Positions 48,701 through 60,900 of a DNA stretch of 64,000 bases are shown one piece after another; within the stretch, counting starts at the first letter, position 1, and every line of letters begins with the position of its first letter. This DNA comes from Pleodorina starrii (taxonomy: Eukaryota; Chlorophyta; Chlorophyceae; Chlamydomonadales; Volvocaceae), in contig BRXU01000046.1 of assembly GCA_030267565.1 (NCBI GenBank), forward strand, positions 124,001-188,000. Direction: 5' to 3'. The translations under genes and the position numbers were made by a program. Under the pieces are notes generated by a model. The model saw only the letters and a list, made by a program, of their open reading frames with translations, made no database searches and was not told the origin of the DNA.

Positions 48701-51700
48701 TTCTGGCTTTCCACCGGTTGCACTTGCATCATCGGCGGTAGCTCCCTCGGCTGCACCGCACCGCACTGTACCGCACCGCTGACACTCTCTATACCGCACC
48801 CGGCCGCACCACACCGCACCGCAGCGCTGCTGGCGCTGTCCAAGTACCAGCGGCTGGCGCCTGAGGTAGGTGGCTGGCTGCCTGGCTGGCTGTCTGGCTG
48901 GCTGGGTGAACAATGACGGCCCCGCTGGGTGGGTTGGGTGCGTGGACACGTGGATCAATGCTGGGTGGATAGCGGACAACCGCACCGACCGGCAGTTGGG
49001 GAAGAGGACGGCCGGCCTCGGCGGAGCGATCGGGTAATGGAGCCAGCGGGCTCAGGGCTTGGGTTACCCGTTTTCGTCGTTCGGATGCCGTATGCCGTAT
49101 GCTACCGGTACCACTTATACTCCGATAGGCTCATCAGCCCCCGACTTTGGTGCGTCGGGATACACGTATCTGGGAGTGGCAACGGAAGCACACAACCGCA
49201 CCACCCGTTCGACAGGGCTCCTCAAGCTCTGACGACGACGATGACGACGCCGGAGGCGGCGGCGGCGCGGGGGCGCCGGCGGCGGTGGCCGCGGCGACGC
49301 CGCAGCCAGTTGGCCAGCAGCCCGGAGCTGCAGGCCTTGGGGGGCAGCGGAGCAGCGGCGGCGGAGGCGGGGGCGAGGCTGCTGACGGCGATGGCGGCGA
49401 CGGCGACGACGAGCTGCAGTTCGATTTCGACGTCACGCCGGCGCCGGCGCCGCCGCGGCGTCGACGGCAGGAGACGGCGGCGCGCGGCGATGATGGGGCT
49501 GACGCGCTGGGCGTGCTGGCCAAGGCAGGGGCGTGCGGCGACGACGAAGAAGAGGAAGACGAGGGGCAGGACGGCGGTGGCGGAGGCGGCAACAGCAGCA
49601 GCAGCGATGAGGAGGAGGAGGAAGGGGAGGAGGAGGTGACGGCCATGTCTCCGTCACCGTCCAATGCCTTACACGGCGCTTTTGCTGCCGGTCTGGCTCT
49701 CTCGCCTGCCACAGGCCACGCCAGCCCCAAAGCCCAAGGGGCTGGAAGCGGTGGCGGCGCCGCCGCCGCCGCCGCCGGGACACAGCCCGGAGAACCGGCG
49801 GGGGCCGACGACGCCGGCCGCGTTCGCCGTGTCACCCATGGTAGTGACAGCGCCTCCGCGACGCCATTGTACGGCACGTCTCCCGTCGCCGGCGGCTCCA
49901 TGGGCACGTCGTACGGCGCCGCCAGAGGCGGCGCCACCAGTCCCTGGCCGTACGGCACCAGTCCGGCCGGAGGCGCCGGCGCTGGCGCGTCGGCCTCTGG
50001 AACCAAGAGCTGGCTGTACGGCACCAGCCCTGTGATGGGCGCGTCGCCGTACTTCCGTACCGGCGGCGCCGCCAGCATCAGCCACAACGGCTGGCTTGCG
50101 CGCGCCGCCACCGCCGCGACCAAGAAGGACAGCGGCCGGGGTCTCATGAGCATCAACCTGTCGGGTGCGTCGGTGGGGGGGGGAGTTTGAAGAGCGAATT
50201 TGCATGAATGAAATAAGAAGCCCTGCGTCGCTGGGGGGGGAGGGGGAGAAAGAAGAAGCGCAAGCTCGGGATGTGCGCTCGCGCGAGAGGTTCTTCGCTA
50301 TTCGGGGGTGTCTTCTACCTGTACCTATCCGCGGCGCCAGCGTCCGACCCCCCAACGGCATCCAGGCGCGGGGCAGGACCCAAGAAGCCAAGCCGCTGCG
50401 TTGCGCCCTTCCCAACATCAACGCCCCGGCGACGCGCAGGGGCCTTCCACTTTCCGTAACCGCCGCCCTCCACCCCCTTTTGGCTACGTACCTGAAGATA
50501 AGAAAGGACGGCGAAACTGAAGTGGATCACGCCCTCCCTGTGGTCTTGTCAAGCATGATCATCACGCTAATAAGCATGATTATGCCAAGTCGGACTGTTG
50601 TATACCGTACTCTTCCTTACTGTTGTACCACCACCTGTCAACCGGCAACCGCCAACCACCCAGGCTGCTCCGCCATCTCCTCCGACGGCGTGAAGGCGCT
50701 GCTGGCCGCTCCGCTGACCAAGGCCTGCCTGCTGCAGCTCGACATTTCCCGCTGCCCCCGGATCACGCGCGCGGCGCTGATACTGCCGGCCACGGTGCGC
50801 GAAAGGGCGGTCGCGTGGGCGTGGGCGTGGGTGTGGGCGCCAGGCGGGTGTTTGTGGCGTGATGGGCGACGCCAAGCCTCCCGTCGTCTCCCTCTGGGCG
50901 CGAGCCATGATCCCTACGCCTCGTCACGCAAGGTCGCGACTGCAATTGGGCGCATGGGGGGCCACCTTTGCTGCTCGTTTGCCGCCCCCTTTGCTGTTTT
51001 CTCGCCCAACTTGCTGATCTACCCCTCCGTTACCGTTCACGGGCTCCGGCCTGTACCCCCGTGGATAACCCCTCCTGCTCCTTTCCCGCCCCTGCCGCTG
51101 CCGCTGCTGCCGCCCTCAGAGCAACCTGTGTGTGCTGCGCGCCTCCGCCTGCCACAACCTGCACGAGGTGATCATGCAGCTGCCGCTCACCTCCCCCCTC
51201 ACTGAGCTGCACCTGGCGGACTGCAAGGCGCTGTCCAAGCTGCACGGTGAGGGGACCTGGGGCCGGGGACTGGAGGGCTGGAGAGGGGCGTTGGGGGGAG
51301 GGCTCGGGAGGGGTGCGGGGGGGGGTGCGGAAAGGAAACGGCAGAATCGTGGCCGAGCGTGTTTACGATCGCTGGGTGCGTGTGTGTGGGGGGGGGTGCG
51401 GCTGTGTCGTCGCTGCGTGGTCTGATGTGCGTGTTTCGCAATCGTGTCCCCTCTGCTCGCCGCGCAGTGGTGGCGCCGGCGCTGCAGCAGCTACACGTGG
51501 GCAGCTGCCGCCACCTCACCCGCCTGCACCTGCGCTGCCCCCAGCTGCGTCACCTCACTGCCAGTCTGTGCTTCAGGTGAGTGAGGCGGCAATGGCGGAG
51601 GGAGACGAGGAGGAGGAGGAGGAGGAGGGCGGGGATAGTATGATGCGTCCCTCCGCCGCAGCTGTGGGACGGAGATGATGCAATGCAAGCGAATGAAGGC

Positions 51701-53488
51701 CCTGCGGCCCTACCGCCCACACTGCCCTCCCAACCTGCTCGCAAGCGCACCGCGTTGCCATCCTCTTCCCTCCTGCCCACCCACGCCCTTCGCCGCGGCC
51801 CTCCTTGTCCTTATCTTACCTCCCTGCCTGCGCCTCCGTCCCTCCGCTGCGGTAATCTTGCTTACTACCGTACCCCCCCCCTTCAGGCTGGTTGACCTGG
51901 ACCCCGAGCGCTGGGAGGTGGGCCGGTTGGAGCACCTGAACCTGTTTGGATGCCGCCACCTGGAGTGGCCCGGACTGGCGGCGCTGCTGACCAGGTGCGG
52001 GCCCAGCCTGAGGCACCTGGACATCAACGGATGCAACGCGATCGTGGTGGCGGACATCCCGGCAGGTGCGTCCGCCGGCAGGGATGCCGGATGCGATGCG
52101 CTGGGGTGGGGATTAAGGAAAAAGATACCGGTACCGCAGCGGAGGACGGCGTCAGCGAGCGGACCCTGAGCGGACCCTGAACCCTTAGGCAGTACTTACC
52201 GAACGTACCTGTAAGCTTACCAAGACCGGGGTGGGGTGGGGTGAGGTGAGGTGGGTCGGGTTTTGTTTTTTGGGGTGGGGACAAAGGAAGGTCAAAGCAG
52301 GCAGCAGGCTTCGAAGAGGGCCTTGGGCCTTGGTGAAGGGAGTTCGTGGGGCGGTGGCGCCTCCGGTGCTTCCGGGCCATTTGTTTCGCCTAACCCCGCC
52401 CCCTCCCCAGACACACACGTGGCGGCCCTGTCGGCCCAGCCCACGGGGGCCGGAGCTTTCTCAATTCTCATGACCTCATCCCCAACCCTGTCAGCTCGCC
52501 TGTCTGGAGTCCCATCTCTTAGACTCTTACCCTGGGAGACGTCGCGAGGGCGGGTCCGCCCATGACGGTCGGACCCTCTAGCCGCCCCAACCCCCAAAAG
52601 CTCCGAGTTCCACACTCCTCAAACACGCACCCCCGCCCCTCTTTACCCCGCCGTCCCCGCGGTAACTTCTGGCACCGTGTCTCTCCTCTGGCTGCTACGA
52701 ATAGGTACACACCTGCCAGTTGCGGCGGTGTTACCTCATTCGAAAGCCCCTCTTGCTCTCTCTTCCCTCTCAAATTTTGAGTCTTGACGCGAAGCAATTC
52801 ACGCTTTTTTCATGAATCCATGCTCTCTTCCTGTCCCCTCCCCTCCCACTTCAACCGCTGCCCAGGCAACGACGCGCTGCGCCACCTGGACGCCAGCGGC
52901 TGCAAGAGCCTGGTGGCACTGCGCTGCCCCTCCCCCCCGCTGGCGGCGCTGGCGCTGCGCTCCTGCCCCAGGCTGCAGGAGGTGACGCTGGAGTCGGCCG
53001 CGCTGGAGAAGCTGGACATCTCCAACTGCCCCCACCTGCAGCGCCTCTCCATGCCCGCCCTTCACCAGCAACAACAGCAGATGCTGCAACAACAACAACA
53101 GGGACAGCTGCAGGGGCTGCAGGCGGCGGGGGCGCAGGCGGCTGCCGCCGCTGGCGGCAGGCTGGGCGGGCAGGTGGGCGCGTTGCGGGCGGCGGTGAGC
53201 GGCGCGGCGCCGGCGGGGCCCGAGGATGGAGCGGGAGCGGCGGCAGGCCGCGGGGTCAGTGGCGGCGGCAGCAGCGGGCACGGAGGCGGTGCTGCTTCGG
53301 GCGTGATGGTGCGGATGGCGGGCTGCGAGCGGCTGCCGGTGGAGATCGCGGTTGTGCTGCGGTGGCTGCGGGAGAAGGCCAAGCAGCAGGCGGCCGCAGC
53401 GGGGGCGGGCGCCACGCCGGCGGCGGCAGCGGCGGCGGGCCGGCCGGGTGCAGCGCAGGGCGGGGACGCGGTCAGGCCGCGGGCTTGA
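45771..53488 (+). CDS. F-box / leucine-rich repeat protein with N-terminal CUE-like domain (1,039 aa)
   Basis: Likely substrate receptor of an SCF ubiquitin ligase. Exons: 45771-46179, 46958-47224, 47714-47957, 48602-48642, 48825-48865, 49216-50164, 50664-50794, 51120-51246, 51468-51576, 51887-52065, 52866-53488. Total 3,120 nt, in frame. N-terminal CUE/UBA-like helices: TTDIINLLELFGASLDREVI and FDLAMERLLELAAS (about 85-130). F-box: YWDLLPDDLKRHVFAFLNSR, then DLARVARTCADFAG. Amino-acid/Cys-type LRRs: VDLTDCVGITDAG, LLQLDISRCPRITRAAL, ELHLADCKALSKL, LHVGSCRHLTRLHL, LEHLNLFGCRHLEW, RHLDINGCNAI, RHLDASGCKSLV, KLDISNCPHLQRL. Exon 6 inserts ~315 residues of acidic and Gly/Ala low complexity with YGTSP motifs into the LRR array. 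The C-terminus VEIAVVLRWLREKAKQQ follows a Gln/Ala-rich stretch. The architecture resembles plant FBL15. Confidence 0.9.
47991..48019 (-). repeat. Dispersed intronic motif, copy 2
   Basis: The exact core of copy 1, but on the opposite strand to the host F-box gene, 33 bases after the donor at 47958. Confidence 0.8.
51041..51072 (+). repeat. Dispersed intronic motif, copy 3
   Basis: GGGCTCCGGCCTGTAC, then CGTGGATAACCCC, in sense orientation about 48 bases before the 3' splice site at 51119 of the F-box gene. Confidence 0.75.
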
Positions 53489-54981
53489 GGGACCCCGGCC
53501 TCTGTTGGAGTGGCCCCTTGCGGAGAGGACGCGGGCCGGCCTGCATGCGAGCCTGCGAAGTTGTCGTGGGCCAGGCGCTGTAGGTGAAGTATTGTAACTC
53601 TGTATTCTGGATCGCTGGCTGTGTTTCTAGGCCTTGCGCATGGGCGTGCATGAACCACCTTTTGAGTGGCACAGATGCGCGTTGTGGAGGGATGCGGCGA
53701 GCGGGGAGCTGCCGTCAGCAGCGTGAAGTAGGTAGCGGTGGTCCCCGCTGTATCGGGGCGGGGAGCGCGGCGGGCCAACCAAGCGCTTGGCCAACGCAGC
53801 AGGACCTCCTACATCAGTCCCATTGGATTTGCGCGCACGTTGGGTAGAGGGGGCCGCGCGGCTGGTTTGCAGTGATTGCGTTGTGTTGCGTTTGTGTTGC
53901 GTCGCGCTGCCTCTGGCCGTCGAGTGGTCGGGACTAGTAACCTGGGTGCTGCATGGCATGAAGTCTGGCATGCTATGATGATGATGGTGGGGGTGGCGTC
54001 CTGTGGGGCCATATTGGGCCCTATTGCGCCGGTGTATCAGTTGCTGGCCTGAGCCACCTGCGCCACACTGAAGCTATCGGGCTGTCCCATTGCGCCATTG
54101 GGCCGTCAGACCGCAGGTACCGCACGGGCAGGCTGCCATACTGAATGGCAGCCAAGTGGGAAATGGCTTGGATCACTTAACCGTACCGTCATGACTCGGA
54201 ACATTTTGCCGCCGCTCATCCCCTGAGGTTGCGAGGTTGCGCATCGTGTGGCGTTCGTGTAGGCCAGCAGTGTTATTGGGATTCCGGGCCGTGGCTTCCG
54301 GGTGGCCCTTGTCCGAGCGGTTGGCCGTGCACCTGTATTTGCGTATCGAGCACTCGAACCATTTTTGGCTTGTTGCCTTGCCTCGCTGGCCCGCTGGCTA
54401 TGCCCCTTTCCGAAAGGGTCTGCACTCTGCAGACCAATGTAACAAACACAACACAGCCACGGTCGTCCATGAACATCCGCACTGGTCTAGGTGGACTCAG
54501 GGTTTCTACCCCGCCCCTACCCGAACCTCGCCGCAAGCACACGTCGCTGTGCCCGGTCAGGAAGTTCTGCAGCACAAGTTTGCTTGTTGCTCGCGGGCCT
54601 TTGGAAGCAGACGCTAAGGCGGCTTTAGGGGGGGCGGCCCTAACCCCCTCGCTCGCTCCCTAACGGTACCGTTCCCCTTCTTTCCATGCTGGCCTCCCAC
54701 CCATCCACCGCCTAACTGGGTAGGCCCCACTCCGCCCTCATCCACTGTCGCCTCGCCGCCCGGGCTGCAAAGCATCGCCATTTCCGGGTCACCGCAACCC
54801 CCCGCCCTCCTGCCTGCTGCAACCAGTCCTACCGCAATGTCGCAGTGCACTGCGAAAACCCCCTCCTCCTCCGCCGCCCGCCTTTTCCCGACCATTACCG
54901 TAGTAGAACCCTGGAACCCTAGGCAACCCTGGAGCCTTCAGAGCATCACCAGCATGGGTCCCAGCTCAGAGCCTCACAGCC
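53489..54981. other. Convergent 3' intergenic region; no gene recognised
   Basis: Lies between the stops of the F-box gene (plus) and the USP gene (minus). ORFs here are short and unsupported. Two plus-strand TGTAA signals (53593-53597 and 54439-54443) could end the F-box transcript. Confidence 0.5.
53593..53597 (+). terminator. Candidate polyadenylation signal TGTAA for the F-box gene
   Basis: TGTAA about 105 nt after the stop. A second copy at 54439-54443 would give a ~950-nt 3' UTR, which is more usual for volvocine genes. Which one is used cannot be decided from sequence. Confidence 0.35.
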
Positions 54982-57900
54982 TCAAAGCCGCAGCCGCAAC
55001 GGCACGTGCAGGGTGCAGGACGTCGGGGCCCAGCGCGGCTGCAGCACCTCCACCGCCACCGCGGACGCAGCACCGACGGCCTCCCCGCCTGCGCCGACCT
55101 CGCTCACTGCCTGCACCTGCGCCTCCGCCGGCTCCTCCCATCCGACCACGGACAGCTGCCATCCCTCCCCGGCCCCGGCGCCCCGCTGCTGCCACTGCCG
55201 CTGCAGCGCCAACTGCACGTCAAAGTTGTACGAGTTCACCACCCACACGCGCACGCGGCCGGCGACCTGCCTCAGCCCGTCGGACGTGGAGGTCCCGGCG
55301 CCGGCTCCACCGCTGCCGGACGCGGGGAAGGGCTGCACCGGCGGCAGCGACAGCGGGGGGCAGGTCACCGCCATGCGCACGTCCCTCGCTGCTTTCACGC
55401 CCGGCATGTGAATCCGCAGCACCCAGCGCTGCTCCAGCGCTCCCTCCGCGAACGCTCCCCTTGCCGCCGGCCGCAGGCGCCGTAGCCGGCCGCTGGGGCA
55501 GACTACAGCAGCCGTTGGCGCTGCCGCCGCCGGCGCCGCCTTGCCGGGCGCCGTGCCGGCCTGCGGCGGCGCGGCGTCCGCTTGCAGCCAAGTGGACCAG
55601 CACGGGTCAGTGGGTTGGGGGAGGGAGGGCTGCGGCAGCGCCGCCGCCTCGGCGGCAGCGCCGGCGGTCACCGCATCAGCCGGCGGACCCTCCTCATCCG
55701 CCTCCCTCTTCGCCGCCCTGTCCACGCCAGCCTGCTCCAGCGACGTTCCGTTTACGTGCGGCTCCTGCTTGTGCCTCGAATCCTGCTGCTGCTGCTGCTG
55801 CTGCTCCTGTAGCTGCTCCTGCTTAAGCTCAGGGCGAGTCTCCACAGAGCTGGCCCACGCGCCGGAGCCGCACACCTCCACTCCTGCCCCCTCGCCTTCC
55901 GCCGCCACCTGCTCCTCATTTTCCTTTCCCTGCTGCTCTTGCTCCTGCACTTGCTCCTGCTCTTGCTCCTGATCCTGTTGCTGCTGCTGTGGCGCCTGCA
56001 GCGCCTCCTCACCGACCTCCGCGTCCTGGCCCGGGCCCCCGCCCGCGCCCACGGGTATGAAGGGGTGGAGTCGCTCGTAAAAGAGCACGTATGCGTCCTT
56101 GATGGACTCCACCTCGGACTCGCTCACCTGGGGGCAAGGGGCGCCGAGGAGAGGAGAGGACAGAGGAGTGGAAAGGAGAAGAGAGGAGAGGAAAGGAGAG
56201 AGGAGAAGAGAGACGAGGAAGGGTAAATAGAAGATATCGCGGAAGTGTGAACAACGTGTAGTGTAGGCCGGGGAAGAGGGCAGCCACTGGGTGCGAAGAA
56301 GAAACTAGGGCGACACAAAAGCGTCAACGGAACGGCAGAGGACAGGGGGGCATTTCCCGGGGCGTTTCCGGGGCAGGGGCCGACCGGATGTGCGCCTGAG
56401 TGCCCTATCCGATGTCGGGGGAGCCCATTGGAGGAGGGATCTGGTGTACCCTTTTAACATGGAGGCTCCGCATCCATGCGGTGCCAGCGCGAACATCCAG
56501 GGGGGCGGGGAACCTCATGCGATTGGTCCAAACCCACCCACCACGCCCTCGGCGACGTCCAACGTCCTAGGGGCAGACTTACGCACCGAGCCCCGTGCCT
56601 CAACAGCTGTCGGAAGAGGGCCGGAGAGTCCAGCCAAGCGAGGCGGCCCCACCTTAAGACCCCACCAACCGCTTCTGCCCGCATCTCCAATCCTCCACCT
56701 GCCCCCCCCGCCCGCCCCGCCCGCTTCCCCCCCCCCCCCGCCCTCCTGCCCACCGTTTGGACTTCGTCGTCATCGCAGCGGTACCAGGCTCCGTCCGCTC
56801 CCCGCACCACCGCCACGTAGTGACCCATGTGCATGGACATGTGCATGTGCAGCGCCTGGGGGGCAGGCCCGCCGCCCTGGGCGCCTGCAGAGGGCGGAGC
56901 GGAGCGGGGCCACGGAGGTCCGCGGGGCCACCGGGGAAGGGCCGCCACCGGTTAGGCGGGTCGGGGGCTTTCACGAGGAACGGGGACCGCCATTCGGGCG
57001 AAGAGGGGGTGCTCCACGCGGCGATGTGCACCGCCCTAGCCCCCCCTAAGCCGGTGTGTATGTAAGGGCGCCTTGGCACCCGCAGTTACGTCGCCTTGCA
57101 GCCGAACTGCTGTCAACCATCGGTGCTAACTCTGAACTCTTAACGCCGCTCTCGCAAAGCAGTCCGGTTCCCAAACCGCCCGCCCGGTCCCATAAACCGT
57201 CAAATGCAAGGTCGCTCATTGAGCTTCGGTCTTCGGCGCATGGATGGCACCCCGCCATCATCACCACCACCACCAACGGAACCTGCTTTCACGCGTAACC
57301 CCCATTCGCACTCACCCGGTGGCACGATGCCCATATGCTGTACCACGCCGTACAGCCGGTACAAGGCGGGCCCAGGATCCACAGCCTCCGGCGCCATGTA
57401 CGGCGTGAGATCCAAATCCATGCGCAGCGAGATCTGGGAGTCGGGGGCAGGACGGAGGGAGGAGGGAGGCGGGGGGCGGGGCCACGTGTATGGTTTGCGG
57501 GCGCCACGCGGGCGGTTGCACGGCTAGTTGTCTCGTTCCCCGCTTCGGAACGGGAACCTCCAGGGCGGGTAGACATGATACGAACGGCGAAAGGCGTTGT
57601 TGCAGGCACAGACAGACAGGGCAGCAAGCAGGTAGGCGCCGACATTGGTCTTCCATGCATGCGGCCTTCCCCATACACACAGTACCGACACATCCCGGCT
57701 GCACCGATGGCACCCAGAATCAAACCACATTTGATTTGCGACGCCCCCGAACCACAGCCGCATCCCTTAAGTCCCCATCACAGAGTCCCTGATGGCTGAT
57801 GCCCTAAGCACCCACCGCGCACCTTCCGGCTTCCCGCACCAACCGCCAATCGCACAGCCCACGCCACCCCCAGATCGCTGCTTGGGTTCGTGGCTGGCCC

Positions 57901-60900
57901 CATCCCGACTCCCCCTCCCCAGGCCCCCTCCCCAGCCCCCACCCTCCGGCCGCGCTCTCCTGCCTCTGCCCTCTGCACCCACCGGCCGCGCGTCCTTGCC
58001 CGTCCAAGGGCCCCACCCGCCCGGGTGTCCGGCGGGGGCTCCCGAGCCGGGCCCCGCGGCGAACCTCTTAAGGTGGATGGCCAGTGCGTTGGGAGCCACC
58101 TCCAGCCGCACACGCCGAGTGGCGCACACCAGTTGCCGGCACCGCTCGCACCTGCGTGTGTACGTGTATGCGTATGTGTATGTGTATGTGTGACTGTGTG
58201 TGTGACTGTGTGACTGTGTGTGTGTGTGCGTGTGTGTGGTAAAGAGGGTGCGGCCATGGATGGGCCCGGGGTCTCATCCCAACAGGACCTAATCAGTGGG
58301 TATGCGCGCGCGCGTCAGCGTTGTAACTCGTCACAAGGCGAGTTCCTGCTCCATTTGTTTTGTGGTAACCCCAACCTAACGGCGGCTCAGCGGAGGCCGC
58401 CTCAGACTGACTGATCAAGAGGGGCAAAGAAAGATGACATCGGGCAGAGTGACGGACGGAGGCAAGAGGCACGGGCCTCCTCACACAACCCGCCCCGGTC
58501 CACACGGTGCAACACACTGGATGACCGGGCCCCCTCGCCCTACACACACGCACACACGCACACGCACACGCATACACACACGCGCATGTACGCACGTCCC
58601 GTCTCTGCCCCCGCGCCGCAGCCCCACCTGTACTCGTTGCCCTGCCCCAGCACCTCATCCGCAAAGGAGGCCCTCAGCCCCGCCTCCACACTTCCCACCC
58701 GGGGGCCCAGGTCCACTTGCAGACCCAGGACCGGCTCGTGAGACTGAGGGGAGGGCAGCGGCAGGGGAGGGCATAGAAAGCAGCTCAAGGAAAGGAGGAG
58801 GAAGGCGAAAAGGATTATAGAAAACTGAGTTAGACTGAGGACAAGCGCAAGCATAAGGATGGAGAGGAAACGTGTGTAGAACGACCCAGAAGAAGGAAGG
58901 GAGCGGGAAGTGCGTGTCTTTGTTTTATTTGCCTTCACATGGCTTGTCTAGGACAGCTGCACTTGATTTCGGTCAGGCCGCATGGCGTCTAGGCAGTCGC
59001 AGACAGCGCACAGGATGACCTCGCACGCCTCCGAACGTCTGTACGTCAAAGCAGCCAGGACGTAACCGTGGATGCCACAGCGCCCGGCCTGCACTCCCCC
59101 CCTTTTTAGAGAGACCCTACCCATTCTCGGCCCCATGGGAGCCCCATGCCTGGCCTCCAGATGTTTGCCCCAAGCCTGCCTTCCTGTGCTCCGTACGACA
59201 CCCTACCCTGCCCTACCCTACCAGGAGGCAGGGAGGAGCTGTTCTTCCGGCCTTCGTGCCTCCAGGGGCTACCGGTATATCCCCCAAGGGGAATCTCTTC
59301 CCCCACGGCCCCTCCCCATTCCTCTGCCGGTGCCCTCCCACGCAAGCCCAACCCTTCACGCCCCCACCCCCAACTGCACGGAGCTCACTCACTGCTCACT
59401 CCAACGCCCAACGCACACACACACACCACGCACACGCATGCGCCTACTTGTATTACGGCCCCAACCACCTTAACGACCGCACACACGCACCCACCTGGCT
59501 GACGTGGCCGCAGCAGTTGCACAGCGTGGCCCTCCTCAGGTAGCCCCCCAGCACCTGGTGCACAAGAGTGCTCTCCTCAACACGCGCCGCAACCGCAGGG
59601 GCAGGGGCAGGGGCCACCGGCTTGGGCGCGACCCCATTCGACGACGAGTGGCGCTCCTCCTCCTCCTCCTCCTCCTCCCCCTGATGCTGCTGCTGCACCT
59701 TGCGCCGCTTCGCGGCCGCCGCTGCCGCTGCCGCCTGCTGCTCCGCCGCCCTGCGCGCCGCTCTCGCCCTGAGCAGCCCCTTGCCTCCCGCCTCCGCCAG
59801 CTGCACCTCCGCCAGCGCCTCCAGCAACTGCACCAGCAGCTCGTGAGCGTCCTCCTGAGGGGATGAGAGGGGGTAATTAAAACGGCCCGGGACGAGGGGC
59901 CGGGGCCGGGGCCGGGGCCGGGGCCGGGGCGGCCCAGGAGTGATATGCTCCTTGGTATAAAAAATGAGTCACTGCGGAGAGGGGGGGTAGTATATTAGAA
60001 ACCGCAGCAGAGGGACGGAGGCGGGGTAGGGTGGGATGGGGTTGGAGAAGCGGCACCCGGCGGGTGAGAGGGCAGAGGGGGCCAGGAGAGGGCGGAAGGG
60101 AGAGGGGTCTGGGTTTGGCCCTCCAGATGAGGGCGAGAGGGCGCAGAGGAGCGAGGGGGCTTTGGGTGTCGCCCTGCAGACGCCCACGGGCGTCCAAGGG
60201 CGGCCAGCCACGCCCGACGTGCACGTGCGCCCACATGCGTCCTCAGCGAGCCCCCACCGCTTCGCCCTTCACCCCGTTCCCTGCTTCGGTACATGTGCTG
60301 ATCTAATGCTGCTGATACAACTGCTGTCTGGTGTATGACGCCCCAGTAGTATTACTAGTAGTAGTAGTTGATATGACATATGATACCAGTGGCCCCCCGA
60401 TACCCGCCGTGTCCACATTCCCCGCCCCTGCACCCGCACCCCGCACCTGCCGCCCTGGCACCAGGGTCCTGCCCAGCCTTCCCACGTTCCGTGTCAGGCC
60501 CCGGGCATCCAACGCCGCCGCCGCCGCCGGACCACGTGGTGCTTGCGACCAGGGCCAAACGCGACTGGCGGCGGCAGCGGCGGCAGCGCCCCAGGCGGAG
60601 GGAGCCGGGGCGGGGGTGGGACACGACGAAGGGCCCGGGCCGCCGTTGGAGGCCGCAGGGCACCCATCTGCCGCCGCTGGCGTCGCGGTCTTCGTCGCCA
60701 CGCTGGCTGCCGCCGCGGCTGCCAGGCGGCAGAGCTCGCAGGCGGGGCACCAGCTGGGGGGCACCAAGCAGGGCAGGGATGCGGGGATCCAGGGATGCGG
60801 GGATGCGGGGAAGGGGAGTGACGTTTGTCCTCGATTGCTGCCTCTTGCCTTATGCGGTTCGTATTCGCTCAAGTCTCGCTCATGCGGCGAGGGCGGCAAG

